Below are positions 49,749 through 61,710 of a stretch of 64,000 nucleotides of DNA, one piece after another. Source of the DNA: Pieris napi. Lineage: Eukaryota > Arthropoda > Insecta > Lepidoptera > Pieridae. The notes under the pieces were generated by a model. It was not told where the DNA came from, did no database searches, and saw only the letters and a program-made list of their open reading frames with translations. A program made the position numbers and the translations under genes. The stretch is taken from contig NC_062236.1 in the NCBI RefSeq assembly GCF_905475465.1, forward strand, positions 10,798,001-10,862,000, read 5' to 3'. Numbering within the stretch: position 1 is the stretch's first letter; each line of letters opens with the position of its first letter.

Positions 49749-51239
49749 ATTGCTTTGTTAATTCAATAGTATAGAAGCTATGGTAACAAATCAACGAGTA
49801 GGTCAACTATTCCACGACAGATGGCGCTGAACTTAACAAATGTTTTGTCATGAATAATAAATAATAATATCTGTACGTGATACATAATTCGTGGTACCAG
49901 ATGACATTGAGACAAGGCCTCAAACTTGTACACGAATCTCAATGAAACAGTGCCACTAAAATACCAATATCGCGGGAGTGATTGCCCCACGGCTAAGTCA
50001 CTTGTATTGTTAGTTGAAACTATAACTAACTAAAATGATTTAGAACATATTCATATAAAAGGCCTTGCTCATAACTATGTTGCTAAGTACTGTCAAAATT
50101 GATTATATAGAGTAACTTTAATATTGTGACGTTTTGTGAATTTCGTTTTCAAAATTATTGTTCCTTCAAAATACCATCCAGAGATTTAAAAGTAAAATAG
50201 AAAAATAATAAATAGAGGATAATCCCATTTTATTTTTAATATAATAATGTTTAGTATTATCAAAGAAAATGTTGACTAATGGAAAGCTTTAGCTACCTTA
50301 GCACTATCGTGGGTTTTAAGACAGCAAGCTCATGTTTATGGAGTCAGACAACCCATTAAATAATTAAAAGTGAGTAATTATTGTACAGAAACAAACTGAC
50401 CTTCAGACGTGAAAACTCAGGGTTTTCTTTGTGCCTTTGTGTCGAGATAACAGAACGCGCCATCTTTTGAGTCGAAATAACATTTTAGAACATTGTTCAG
50501 TCTTTAAAAAGGTTTCTTAGTAATGAAATGTATTACTAATACTGCATACGGTCTAAAAGAGAATATGATTTGTAACCTATATGAATTGCCTGTATTCATG
50601 AATTAAATTTGCATCTCGATTTTCGAGGCTATATTTTGAGTTGAGTTAAAAAAAAACTTCGATGTTAACGTTGCTTAGCAACTGAGAGCGCTTACATGAA
50701 AGGCGCAAATGATGCCGTGGGCAGCTCTAGCCAGCCAATAAAAAGGTTGCCGTGATAAGAACCTTGCGTAGCATATGAGTTGGCATTCTCTGTCCGGCAA
50801 GTGTATGATACAGCCTTAAACTTGCTTTACGTAACATAGCCTAATGCTCTTTAAGATACGCTAGTGATGTCGCTCAGGCTACAAGCGATCGATGACATGA
50901 TTAGAACTCGATAAGTGTAATTTATTATGTAATAAAATGTATAAAATAATATACCTAGACAAAAATACTTTATGTTAAATGTAAGTTTAATGATACACGC
51001 TAGGAATTTACCAACAAGGTCACGCGTAACATAATTTTTCTGAATGTAAGTATATAAATAATTATCAAATACTATTAATCAATACCGATTTTACGGCAAC
51101 GATAAGTAATATTTTCTTTGAAATAAAATTGATATTTTATTAATCAATTTCGTTACATATTTTTTATTATATGTAATGTATTTTAACCCAAAATCAGATA
51201 AAATATGTCTAATACTAAAATATGTACTAACAGTTATCT
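49749..51239. other. upstream region of ARL16
   Basis: AT-rich apart from the X-box neighbourhood. CAGATGGCGCTGAACTTAAC at 49819-49838 lies in the expected ARL16 5' region. No gene seen; the minus frame at 49778-49990 is untranslated sequence. Confidence 0.45.
50670..50682. promoter_or_regulatory. perfect RFX X-box palindrome upstream of ARL16
   Basis: GTTGCTTAGCAAC fits the RFX consensus RYYNYY-N1-RRNRAC at every position. It lies about 920 bp upstream of the ARL16 start codon, farther than typical ciliary X-boxes, so a functional link is only a guess. It begins a locally GC-richer stretch (50670-50790). Confidence 0.35.
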
Positions 51240-51490
51240 AAAAGCCGTCAGAGCTAGCCCCTCCCTACTCAATGAGGTTAGCAAGCCCGCGAATTTCGGC
51301 GCGCGGAGCTGTGTAACTAGGCCAGCGTGCCCTTGACACACTGACTCACTAGCAGCTATACAAGCGCCCGCCATTGTTTTTCAACAATCAATAAATAATA
51401 CACCGGGCGATCTTACGTTTGCATATTTACGCAACTGCTACTCATCGCCGCCATCTTTGCGTACTTTGATTTACCGCCCTGTCAACTGTC
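51240..51490. promoter_or_regulatory. GC/CpG-rich island, possible promoter or Polycomb-type element
   Basis: In AT-rich surroundings this block has CGCGAATTTCGGCGCGCGGA, GCGCCCGCCATTG and CATCGCCGCCATCTTTGCG, i.e. two GCCAT cores (PHO/YY1-type) 80 bp apart. No exon identified. Function inferred from composition only. Confidence 0.3.
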
Positions 51491-51954
51491 AAGTCTGAAT
51501 GCAACCTCCTTTTCCTATATCAAAACTGGAAAGCAACTTTTATGTCTTTAGACTAAACTTTGAAAAAAGATATGATAAAACATTTATCTAACTCTTCTCA
51601 GACAAAGTTGCGTGAAGTCAATAAAGTTAAGACACACAAGGCCTACCTAATTTAGTTATCATTCTGACCTTCATGGACGACTTCGAGGGTTTTTTGTCGC
51701 CTTAATGTATGTTTAATGTTTAAAAACATTTCTAATCCCTATTATTATTGTTCACAAATAATTGAGGGTTCGCTTGGCCTTGGCTTATAAATGAAAAACA
51801 ATTTAAAAATAAAACAATGAAAATCCCTGACCTCCCTATTGTTTCATTTAGCGTTATATGATACATAAATGTAATTAAATTTAATCGTGCGATAATGTAA
51901 ATATGGATAATAAGCTTTATATTGTATTATTAGCCCAATAGTTGTCTCGACTAT

Positions 51955-52170
51955 GTGTGTGAGCTGAAAAGTTCGTAGAAATCATAGAAAATATATTTTT
52001 TTGAAAAAATTTGATTTGCTTATTGAATATTCTGTAGTTGCCTTCGGGAGCGATATAACGATTATAGCAGTCACACAATTTCTATAGTCCGCTTTGTCTT
52101 TAGCTTCAAAATAGGCTTCAGTTTTGGCGATTACCTTCCTCAGTGTTATCGTCGCTGTTGAATGATAAAC
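51955..52170 (-). pseudogene. mariner transposase C-terminus and 3' end, relic, antisense
   Basis: Minus-strand translation reads KVIAKTEAYFEAKDKADYRN, then a frameshift into DCYNRYIAPEGNY, matching mariner C-termini. The mariner-like 3' end AAAATATATTTTCTATGATT and GAACTTTTCAGCTCACACAC lies at 51955-52005. Related to, but not the same subfamily as, the relic at 30345. Confidence 0.75.
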
Positions 52171-52374
52171 TCGTATGTCCAGAGAACCAAACATTACAGG
52201 AAACGAAAAAAAATTTAATTTCGTCAATTTTAGATAAAATATTATTATGTGCTTTTGTCCATAGTTTTGGATGGTAATAAGGACTTATTAATTAATAACA
52301 TAAATAAGTCCTTACTTCATGATTATACCAGTTAAATGACATAAGGGTCTAAGAATAAAAAATAAATGGTTTTT

Positions 52375-53640
52375 TAACATACGCGCTTATCAACACTATG
52401 GCGTTGATGGCAAAGCTTCCAGCCTGATGAATTCATATTTAAAGGGAAGGATCCAAAGAGTTCATGTCAATGGAGTCACCTCTCCAGGTTCGCAGGTATC
52501 AATGGGCGTCCCCCAAGGATCGATTCTCGGGCCTTTCTTATTTCTGATTTACATAAATGACCTCCCATTCTTTGTCAACGAAGTTCATGAGATGGTATTG
52601 TTTGCTGATGACACTTCACTTCTATTTAAAGTGAATAGGAATAACGTATTATTGGACGATGTAAACAATTCTATCTCTCGTTTAGTTAACTGGTTTAATG
52701 TAAATAACTTATTGCTTAATGAGAATAAAACAAAATGTATTAGATTTACAACTACTAGCGTAAAGCGAGATATTGGTAACCTGAAAATTAAGGACAGTGA
52801 ACTAAACTTTGTTGACAAAACTGTTTTTCTAGGCATAACAATAGATAGTAAACTCCAATGGGGCCCACACATAGAGACTCTTTCGAATAGGCTGAGCTCT
52901 GCAGCATATGCAGTAAAGAAAATCCGACAGTTTACTGATGAGGACACGGCTAAAATTGTGTATCATAGCTACTTTCATAGCGTTATGTCGTACGGCATTT
53001 TATTGTTGGGTGCTGCTGCAGAGGTTCAATCCATATTTGTGCTGCAGAAGCGGGCTGTTCGGGGTATTTGTTGTGTTTCTCCGAGGGAGTCGGTACGGAA
53101 TAAGTTTAAGGAATTAAATATTATGACACTATCTGGTCAATATATTCTTGAAGCCTTGTTGTATGTCCAAAAAAATATAAACGATTTTAAAACAAATGGT
53201 GACTTTCACCAGTATAATACGCGAAATAGAACTAATTTGAGTGTACGACCAACCAGGCTCCAAAAGATAAATCACTCCTTATATGGAAATTGTATTCGTT
53301 TTTACAACAAACTCCCAAGCGCAATTAGAGAATTATCACTAAATAAATTCAAAGTCCTCGTTAAACGAAAATTAATCAACAAAGCTTTTTATAAATTTGA
53401 GGACTACTTAAATGATCCTAATGCTTGGGATTGAATTGCTCCAGTTCAAACAATTTGTATGACAATACTTGGCGATTATAAAGAGTGGCGGAAAGTTTCT
53501 TGCCAGTTCTTCTTACCCGCTCTACGCCCTTGACTTGCGAACTGGTAGTAAATGTAAATTTACGATTAATTTAACTTGACTATTCAAAAGTGTACTTGGT
53601 TACCTACTTGAATAAAGATAATTTGAGTTTGAGTTTGAGT
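52375..53640 (+). mobile_element. 5'-truncated non-LTR retrotransposon with open reverse-transcriptase frame (CR1/Jockey-like)
   Basis: A continuous frame from upstream of 52427 to 53434 encodes the distal part of a LINE reverse transcriptase. It shows GVPQGSILGPFLFLIYINDL, the catalytic FADDTSLL, VNNLLLNENKTK and FLGITIDSKLQW, then the C-terminal connection region. About 200 bp of 3' UTR ends in TTGAGTTTGAGTTTGAG, a family hallmark shared with 18066-18081. The endonuclease and the first reverse-transcriptase blocks are missing, so the copy is 5'-truncated and inactive, yet has no frame break. Similarity to the other copy implies recent activity. The minus-strand frame at 52585-52947 is a shadow. 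Confidence 0.9.
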
Positions 53641-54109
53641 TTATCATTCTACAGTGACGTTATGCTGGAGTGTAATACATATATTATTACAGAAGTACCA
53701 TAACTGTCAATATATTTAAATTATAAAACGTAGAAATAAAACAAAGGCATATTATTATGTTAAAAACGGTTATACCAATCATTTAAAAAGTTTCAACATT
53801 ATGGAATTGATAAGTGTTTTTAACAGTTTCTGACAGAACTGAAGCACTCTAAACGGTGTTATGTTAATATTATAAAAATATAAAATAAATTTTATTTAAA
53901 CCAAACATAACATTATCCGTACCGTATGTACTGTGTAAATACAAACAAATGTTTTGACCTTACCTTACCATCTATAGTGTAGAAGCTATGGTAACTGGAG
54001 CTACTAGGGTTCTGATTTAAAAAACGAGGACCCAAAACTTTTGCACCTGCAACGGGATGACTAATGTAGTGTAGCGCCTTCTAAGGTAACGTCAGTCTGT
54101 AGTATTATA

Positions 54110-54290
54110 ATACTGGTAATGTCTAGCCATAGTGCGTCACAATTACACCAAAAAGGTTTGTAATGCAGCCGCGTGACGTCACAAGTGCAGCGCGCGTCAC
54201 AAACTGTCACTTTCTGTCACGTGAAGTCGCGCGGGTGAAAGCCAGGTTGTTCACTCGGGTTCTTACGCTTTGCATGCGTTCAGATAATTA
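54110..54290. promoter_or_regulatory. GC-rich island with palindromic CRE and repeated GTCAC
   Basis: Contains CGTGACGTCACA (full CRE), and GTCAC/GTGAC at least six times in 110 bases, including TGTCACTTTCTGTCACGTGA with an E-box (CACGTG). Possible promoter or first exon of a gene not assembled here. Confidence 0.35.
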
Positions 54291-55107
54291 CGTTAATCTT
54301 AAACACGAATACTATTGCAATTATTGTTATAATAAAAATTAAAGACTACGATAATTGGGTTTTCTTGAAGTGCTAGTATTTCTTGTTATTAATTTTATGC
54401 AAATATTTGTTATATACCAGTTAGCTGCATAATAAATCTTTTTGATTATGTAGTTCTTTAATTATATATTTTTTTGAATGCCATAAGCTGTATACCCAAG
54501 TAGGGGTTCAACAATAAAGACTCACCACCTTTATTGAATGCAGTCTGAATTTAATTTTATATAATTTTGTGTTGTATTTTTAATATTTTTTTATAAGGTT
54601 GGAAATTAATAATGGCTTAGTAATAATAATCTTTGTCTTATTCCTTTTAGTTAAGAAATGAGATATGTTTGTTTTCTGTTTCGTCGAATCTTCTAATAAG
54701 TAATTACATTTTGTTATCGTCATTTTTCCAATACAATATTTTAATAATTATTTTGAACAAGAACCCATCGCTAAGAGCCTTACAGTTTTCGTATGGCTAC
54801 TACAAATTAAATTAAACTAAACATTCGTTTAAATTCACCAAACAAATCCTACGAAATGAAACCCTGATCAATGATAATATTATGATAATTTCAAAAACGT
54901 GGCGCCATTTCAATTATTCGAGGCGATTTCAAACTTTCCGTCATGTTTCATAAATTTCTTTTGACCCGCTTTAACAAGTCATGTCAATGTTGACAGCATC
55001 GCGATGTGCAAAATAAATGAATTTAGAAATCTAGTCTCTGTGGAATCGATTCTAGGATGTCTATAAGAAACTTTGTGTTAAGTATTTTTTAGGAAAATAC
55101 ACAAATG

Positions 55108-55368
55108 AGGGGCCTCATAGCCTAGCGGTCTTATTAAGTGGCAGCTAGGTGAGGGGTACCGGGATCGATTCCCGGTTCGAGGGCAAGTTTTAATTTAATT
55201 TAAATTCGTTCTCGGCCTTTGGGAGAGTTGTGCGGTACCGGGCGAGTGCCTAAACCGTCCATGTACAATGTCCTCACATGGTCGAATTTCTAAGGCAAAA
55301 ATTACGAATTATAAAAATCTTATACTTGACGCTGGCTAATGCACAAACCGTGCCAGAGCCATAAAAAA
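55108..55368 (+). repeat. tRNA-derived SINE, family C
   Basis: Head AGCCTAGCGGTCTTATTAAG (box A) and GGGATCGATTCCCGG (box B), then a non-tRNA body ending ATAAAAAAATAC. Only one copy in the window. Confidence 0.65.
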
Positions 55369-55882
55369 ATACACAAACGAGAAACCTTTTACAATGAGAA
55401 TTACCTTAACATAGCCTGCTTGTTTATCTCTTCTGTATTTTTTTCGGGGAACTTATTACAAATTTAATAATTCAAGAGTTGACTTTCTGCACAAAATATT
55501 TGCTTTATCTGTATTTAGTGAAAACATCTTTTAATCCACGAGACTGCAAGACACTCTCGCTGGCCATGTCTGCTGTAAAGCATTTGAAACGTCGAGTTAT
55601 GTAAATAATGCAAATTTACGCTCATATCCGGAAAAGAAGTTTTATTTTAATGTGTAGTATTTGCGTCAAAGACAACTATTATTTTGTCATGTTAAGTTGC
55701 TATTTACTTAATGATGGAGTTTTTGCATAAAATTCCATAGCGAACTAAATAAGGTGAAGCTTAAGATTGCTATAGTCTTTGATCTACTGATATAAACCAA
55801 CATATGTACGCAGACTTCGCTAATTAGATTTTTAGAATTTGTTCCCAATCACCAGATTCAATCAATGACCTTTTACTTTGTA

Positions 55883-56160
55883 TTATCGAACAATTATTTT
55901 CGATACCCCTAATCTAGTACATTCGTTAATTAACATTTTTTCTATCGGCTGTTCTTCTCCAACACTGGCATATAGTATATCGGCATCTCTGTCTAAATCA
56001 ACAAAGTATGTTATCGCGAAAGCCGCGGTGAAAGAGTCATTGCCCTGCGCGAGAGCAACGAACGTCTTTGCAACGCAGTCCCCCCGCCCCACCGCCGCAC
56101 GCATCGACATCATATGGAGTTGTGAACCCGCCCAAAATTGGATTCACATTCATCAAATGC
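55883..56160 (-). other. unassigned GC-rich block with open frames on both strands, possible exon
   Basis: 56010-56105 is far richer in G+C and CpG than its flanks. The minus-strand frame (76 codons) reads AAFAITYFVDLDRDADILYA and then QPIEKMLINECTRLGVSKII, protein-like text with a helix-strand look. The plus-strand frame of 95 codons over it looks less protein-like. I found no splice-compatible partner and recognise no family. It may be an isolated first exon, a retro-copy or chance. Confidence 0.3.
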
Positions 56161-56169
56161 TTTAAAAAT

Positions 56170-58140
56170 AACTCATAATAACGATGGCTACCGGCAATGT
56201 TCACGGTGCTAGTAAATCAGACGGATTAAATTGCCTGATAAATTTTTGAATGCTTGGCCGCCGTTTGATGTTCAAATGTATGTATGAATCAAAGCAGTTT
56301 TTGGGATATCTTCACGATTAATAAATAATTTAATATTCATAATTTTATCAAACTTAATATTTTACAAAAAAAATTGATTGTTTACTATGTGTGTAATGTG
56401 ACAAAATAAAACAGACACATTTCCTTAAAAATAATTGTCCTAGCCGAGTTCTTCTCTATAAGATGCACCCGAAGTCTGAAATCATCTGATACTTCTCAGT
56501 AGCCAATCATGGCCACCTCTATATTTCAAGTTAAGATTAAAAAAAAACAAGAAATAGTGCATCTTCTATACTACTTTTACTAACTATATATGTACCTACT
56601 GGTAACAATCCCATTGCAATCTTTAAACTTACCACATAACTTCAAGCAATTTCGATCCCCAATAGTGTCTATTACTTACTATTGAAATGGGTACTAAAGT
56701 GTAGCAGCGGTAAGACACTGGTTAGGTTGAGTCTCATCAGATGTCACAAAGATAAGATAACATGATTAGACAATTATATTAACAGTGTCATTGACCTGAT
56801 TATGTAATGGGCTTTCATTTGGAATATGTGTTACTTGTGTACGTGACTAATATAGTTTCTTTTTTATTTCGTATTACAGCTAACATAAATTATATACATG
56901 AAAAAACAAATAAACTAAACATATAGCCAACAATGGAATACATAATAAAAGTAAAAAGGTTATTATTTTTTCAGTTCGAAGATTTATAATTAAATTCTGT
57001 TACTTCCGAAGCAACTTCCGTTTTGGCTTTCAGTTCGATTCGCTTTATGATTTGATTTCGATTGAAAAGTCGTACTTAACGTCGAAATAGCATCCTAAGT
57101 GAGGATTCCAAATTTTGCGTCGAAAATATATAATCAATAATTTTAGCTATTATAAATAAATATGTTGTTTTATTAAATAAAAATAGTTATAATAATATTA
57201 ATTAAGAATACAAGAGTATAAACAAATTGTTCCTTCTATTCGATTGATTCGGAACTCGTTACAATAAATAGTAGAATTTGTGAAGGAAAAAATTGTGTGT
57301 TGAAATTGTTAGATAAATGAAATTTCATTTAGTCAAGATGGCATGATTAAAATGTGTAAATCGTATTTTTACAAATTAAATAAAACGTGTTTTTCAACCC
57401 CCATTCGCGTAAGGCCTCTTTGCCAACCAAACCAATTTTTAAATGATATTTTAGAAAGATTTAAAAAAAAAGATATTTATCTAATTTAATTGTACGTATT
57501 AGTATATGTAAAAATACTTATGAATAAGAAATTAAATGTATTAGAAAAATATTAGATAGGCAGCTCTATGTGATATAAATTGTGCCGATGCATTAGACAC
57601 ACACACACGCACACAATGCGCTCCTAATAGATGCGTTGTTCACAATGGACTTATCTAGGAACCCTATTTAACATTTCTACATCTCTAGTATTTCTCTGAT
57701 GTATTTCTTATAAGCCATCTGATTGATCGACCCTTGTAAAGATTTTTCAAATTTTTAAGCTTTATTGCATGAAATTTTTAAATTAAAACTAAACAATGAT
57801 TCACTTACTAACTTGTACTAGATTCTGATCCATGAAACAAATTATAAATTAAATTAAATTTAAGGTTTGGTCCTACCAGAGTACCTACGATTTGTGCTAG
57901 CAGCATTTCTTCTCTGAATTAATTGTATTTACACGGGATTGATTTTTGAATATTTTTTATGATAATCGTGCTACTAACTGCATAGCATAATAATTAGTTT
58001 GTTTTAAACTTCACTACTATTAACTGAAGAGTTAAAAGTTAAAACCGTAAGAATATTGACTACACATAATTGAATCGAGTCTTAAAATTATTGTATTAAG
58101 TCTTAAAAGTATTAAGTGCATGCAAATAATACTATAAAAA
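56170..58140. other. AT-rich stretch without recognisable features
   Basis: Nothing gene-like seen on either strand. A short (CA)n run lies at 57598-57616. Confidence 0.5.
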
Positions 58141-58149
58141 ATAAAAGAA

Positions 58150-58310
58150 AGTGTTGGTCTTAGAGCAGTGTGAAGCGAGCTTAGGAATAGTTCGCTCAGT
58201 GAAAGTGTATTGTGTCTGTGCGCACTGGCAGTCGCACACAGGCGCGCTTTTTCAACTCACTCTGAAAGCTTTAGATCATTGTGCTTTCATGATTTCTGTA
58301 AGGTGTTTTT
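58150..58310 (+). promoter_or_regulatory. possible non-coding first exon or promoter
   Basis: GC-richer block with CTCAGTGAAAGTGT, an arthropod initiator-like TCAGT, followed by GTGCGCACTGGCAG. A GTAAGG donor-like site lies at 58299-58304. No coding partner located. The 120-codon open frame starting here is not convincing protein. Confidence 0.25.
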
Positions 58311-58559
58311 TATTGGTTTTGAGCTATGAAATAGAGAAATATGATTCTTTCATACGCATATATACCCTCTTTGATTTGTTTAATATAAGTATAATAATTT
58401 GTATATTGTACAAATATAAAATATACAAATTATTTATGAATTTTATAATTATTTTCTACGAACGCGATAATACAACTGATAACTTTTTGCAGTTTTACGG
58501 TTTTCACCAATAAATTGTGAGAATCCTGAGGAATAGGTGATCTAGGTGTCACATTTTCC

Positions 58560-58614
58560 CAATTTAATTGCAAAAATACACGAAAACCGGGCGCAGCTGC
58601 GGAAGAAAGCTAGT
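58560..58614 (+). mobile_element. Helitron-type 3' tail relic
   Basis: GGGCGCAGCTGCGGAAGAAA followed by GCTAG-T resembles the GC-rich hairpin and CTAG terminus of Helitrons. No matching 5' end found. Confidence 0.35.
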
Positions 58615-58664
58615 AAAATACTATAAATTGATAAGACACAAGATATCCGAAATTTTTAATGTTT

Positions 58665-58742
58665 TTACAGGAATCGAACCAGGATCTCTGGAATCTACAC
58701 CATGAATATATATTATACACTAGTTACTAAGCCGCAAAGATT
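58665..58742 (-). repeat. possible tRNA-like SINE head relic
   Basis: Minus strand has GGCTTAGTAACTAGTG (box A-like) and CCTGGTTCGATTCCTGT (box B-like), about 40 bases apart. No pairing acceptor stem, so a relic rather than a gene. Confidence 0.35.
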
Positions 58743-59289
58743 GTACTTATAAAGTTATATATTATATACATATTCCTTTTTAAAATTCTTTAGAAAATAT
58801 TATGTAGTATTGAAGCGACTCGTTTTTAAAGTATCATAAAAGAAGTTATTTATGGAAAAATTATTCAAAAATAGAACTGTCGGTGCGAAGTGTCAAAGTT
58901 CCAGTGAGATTTTAATCAAAAATAACGTCAAAACTCAGTGAATTTCTACTTAATATATTAAAACCTTGTCCTGTCAATTACCAAGACTACAAGAATTCAG
59001 CAAACTCAGTTAATGAGATATTTTGCGTCAAATTATTTGTTTTTTATTGTTATTTTAAAATTGATTCTGCTCCAACTTTAATAAGTGATTAAACTATTTA
59101 TATCTGAAAACTACGTGTATTTTTTATGTTGTTTTAAAAAAGCATGGTCTTTGATGACCACATAAATACCACATTCATATTAAATATTATACAAAACTAT
59201 AACTATACAAAGTATACATACTATAATAAATATAAACTATAAGTTACAGATACCGGCAAATTTCTTGAGCATTATACAAGGGAGTGGGG

Positions 59290-59590
59290 GAAAGTTTTCG
59301 TATCACAATCACATCGTACACAAACGCGGGACACAAACGTCAACTGATTTACCAATCACGCGATCGACATGTCACTCTCCCGTCGCCGCACACCACCGCC
59401 CCCAAGTGTACCTAAAAATCGCTTCTGGGCAGGCAAGGACATTTGTTCAAGATGTTTCGGCACGTTGGCAAGACTGTTGTGGAGAAAATTGCGCAAGTAA
59501 TTTTAAGTTTAAAAAGCGATTTCCCAACATCAACGTCTTGCCAAGTAACATGGCGGTAACAATTACGGATGCCCGTGATGTTGTCTAGTT
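59290..59590. promoter_or_regulatory. GC-rich island with YY1-like site
   Basis: Contains CTCCCGTCGCCGCACACCAC and, further on, AACATGGCGGTAAC, a YY1-like ATGGCGG core. The 107-codon plus frame is not recognisable as protein. Confidence 0.25.
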
Positions 59591-60461
59591 TTCCTATTTG
59601 ATAAAGTAGGTTTTAGCTCCGAAGCTCAGGTAACATTCAAAGTATGTATGTAATCCCAAAATTGTCTAGGTCTTGTTATAATAATAGTAATATAGTTTAC
59701 ATCACTAAACATTTAATTATTTATTAAAGTTCGACCACATTATATACTGCATTTTCTACAGTAGATATACAATTATGGTGAACTTAAAAATACAATAAAA
59801 ATGTAACACTTCCTATTTTACTTTTTAACATTTGATAAGTTTAGTATAGATCCAACTTTGAACATTTATTATTTTTGGCAATTACGAAATGCCATTTAAA
59901 ACCTCAAAACAGCAATTGCCCCGCAATCGAGCTCTTTTGGGTTTACATTAAAATAAATCGCTTTGGTGTATTTGCCTTTGGTGTATTTATCCTGTAAAAA
60001 ATGCAGATTTATAACGTTTATTGGCGTGTTATGATACTTTCATTAAAATTCGTTTAATAATTTAAACAAATACCTAGGCATTATTAATATTAGTGTGACC
60101 AGCGGTGCGCTTCCGTGCCTCCATAAATAATGCAACGCCTGTGGCGTCGCTCGCTTTGATCTATGCCTCTAATTATGTGCTAATACTATCCTTTGTTGTC
60201 TATGATTACCGGGAAAATAGAGACAACTTGGGAAGTCTTATCTCGGGGAACCATAAAAAAATATTCGTATGAAATTTAAATGTGCAACGCAATCGTTTGG
60301 TTTGATTTTACACCTGGAGAAAATTAATTTATTTTGTATCTTAAAGTAAAAAATAATTAAAGGTTATACTCGTATTTATTTCCAATATACAAATATACAG
60401 TATTTACAATTTTTTTAACCTACTAGTAATAAAATTATTAATTGAAAATTAAAACAAATTT

Positions 60462-60660
60462 AAAAAGTTTGGTCCCTGTGGACCAAATGTTGGTTTTAAC
60501 GCTGGCAGCATTTCCTCGCTGTATTGCGATACTTATTTGAGCGAGGAAAGCACCAGCTCTGAGGTCACTGGTACTATCTACGAGGTGCCAACTTAAATCT
60601 TTAATTAGCGCCTGTGCACTTGAACCCCACAGCCAAAGAGTCTCCACTCCAAAGGGAACA
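60462..60660 (-). mobile_element. non-LTR retrotransposon ORF2 3' relic (RGNAAS type), antisense
   Basis: Minus-strand frame reads LIKDLSWHLVDSTSDLRAGA and ISIAIQRGNAASVKT, the same tail as at 5470-5835. Frame is broken relative to a full element. Confidence 0.6.
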
Positions 60661-60911
60661 AAATCGAAGTTAGATATTTAACAAATTCATCTAAATTGCT
60701 TACTCACCTTATTTGTTTTGTTATTTTGTTCATTAACAATTGGTAATAGTACAGGTCCCTTGTATGTTTTTAATTTTATTACTTAAAATCATATAAGTGG
60801 TCGGTAAATCGCTTTATAAGTAGACATTTTAACTACCGCTAAAACATTTTCTTATCAGACCTTTTTAAGTATTATAGGAATTTTGTCCCGCTTACAGCTT
60901 TTTCAGTATTG

Positions 60912-61150
60912 TAGGCTTAGTGGTTTCAGCATGCGGCTGTCATCCCTGAGGTCTTGTCTTCGAAATCCCGGAACCAATGAACTTTCTGTCTATGTACGCA
61001 TTTAACACTTGCTCGTACGGTGAAGGAAAATATCGTGAGCGTTACACAAAAAGTCGACGGTGTGTGTACAGAAAGCTGATTACCTATTGGCCTACTGGAA
61101 AAAGCAAATGATTACATAACAGATACACAAATCTGAGTCCCAGATCAAAA
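60912..61150 (+). repeat. tRNA-derived SINE, family B, sense orientation
   Basis: Head first: TAGGCTTAGTGGTTTCAGCA (box A-like), then the GAGGTC and CCCGGAACC box B remnant. The body blocks GGTGAAGGAAAATATCGTGA and GCTGATTACCTATTGGCCTA follow in reverse of the other copies. Confidence 0.65.
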
Positions 61151-61309
61151 GATCTAACGGTAAAATACTATTAAATATGTTGGATCTATACCTACTGAAG
61201 CTCTCAAATCTTCGCTTCATCATTAAGCATATTGCTGATTTCTAGTTAATCTATTACGATTCTGACGTACATCACACAATCTTGCAATTAAATTAATCCG
61301 CGGTTATGT

Positions 61310-61420
61310 CAGTGCATTTCTCCTGCACCCCCGCCCCGCGCTCTCTCTCGCTTCACCCCCCCTGCCCGGAGTGAATGCACTCTGTGTTACGTAACCACGC
61401 AGAAGTGTGTGTTTCGCTTG
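61310..61420. promoter_or_regulatory. GC-rich island with CT/GAGA run and TTACGTAA palindrome
   Basis: GCACCCCCGCCCCGCGCTCT leads into CTCTCTCG (GAGA-factor type); GTTACGTAAC, a bZIP-type palindrome, lies at 61387-61396. Flanked by GTGCATT and AATGCAC (61312-61318 and 61374-61380), which are inverse copies. Possible enhancer or promoter. Confidence 0.25.
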
Positions 61421-61679
61421 TACTTTTTAAGATTTTCCAAGGTGTTGAGGTTTTCTATTGTTCGCGAACACAGGGAAATGAACAATATTTGATGATTGAT
61501 TTGTGAGAAGCCAAGTAGATTTTTATGGGTTTAAAATGATTTGATATTCCATTTATATTTAAATAAAACAGCTTTTGGAGCGTGCAAACGGAAAATCAGA
61601 CTTTCACTATAAAAGTTTAGGTACAGACAATATGGTTGTAATACCACAACTGGGGTTTTCTAGCTAAATTAAACATTAT

Positions 61680-61710
61680 CAAAAAAAAATTAAATTAAAT
61701 TAAATTAAAA
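61680..61710 (+). repeat. (TAAAT)n simple repeat
   Basis: Four to five units of AAATT/TAAAT after an A-run. Confidence 0.6.

Noticed and set aside
52585..52947. 120-codon minus-strand open frame
   Set aside because: Antisense shadow of the LINE reverse-transcriptase frame.
55883..56113. MutS-like connector domain
   Set aside because: The strand-helix pattern gave a passing resemblance, but no defining motif is present, so no family name was given.
58151..58513. 120-codon open frame as a membrane protein gene
   Set aside because: The hydrophobic second half is AT-rich sequence reading Phe/Ile/Leu; no splice, motif or family support. Only the GC-rich first part is kept as a possible promoter or first exon.
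59265..59588. 107-codon open frame as a gene
   Set aside because: No recognisable domain or splice partner; more likely open because of the GC-rich island.
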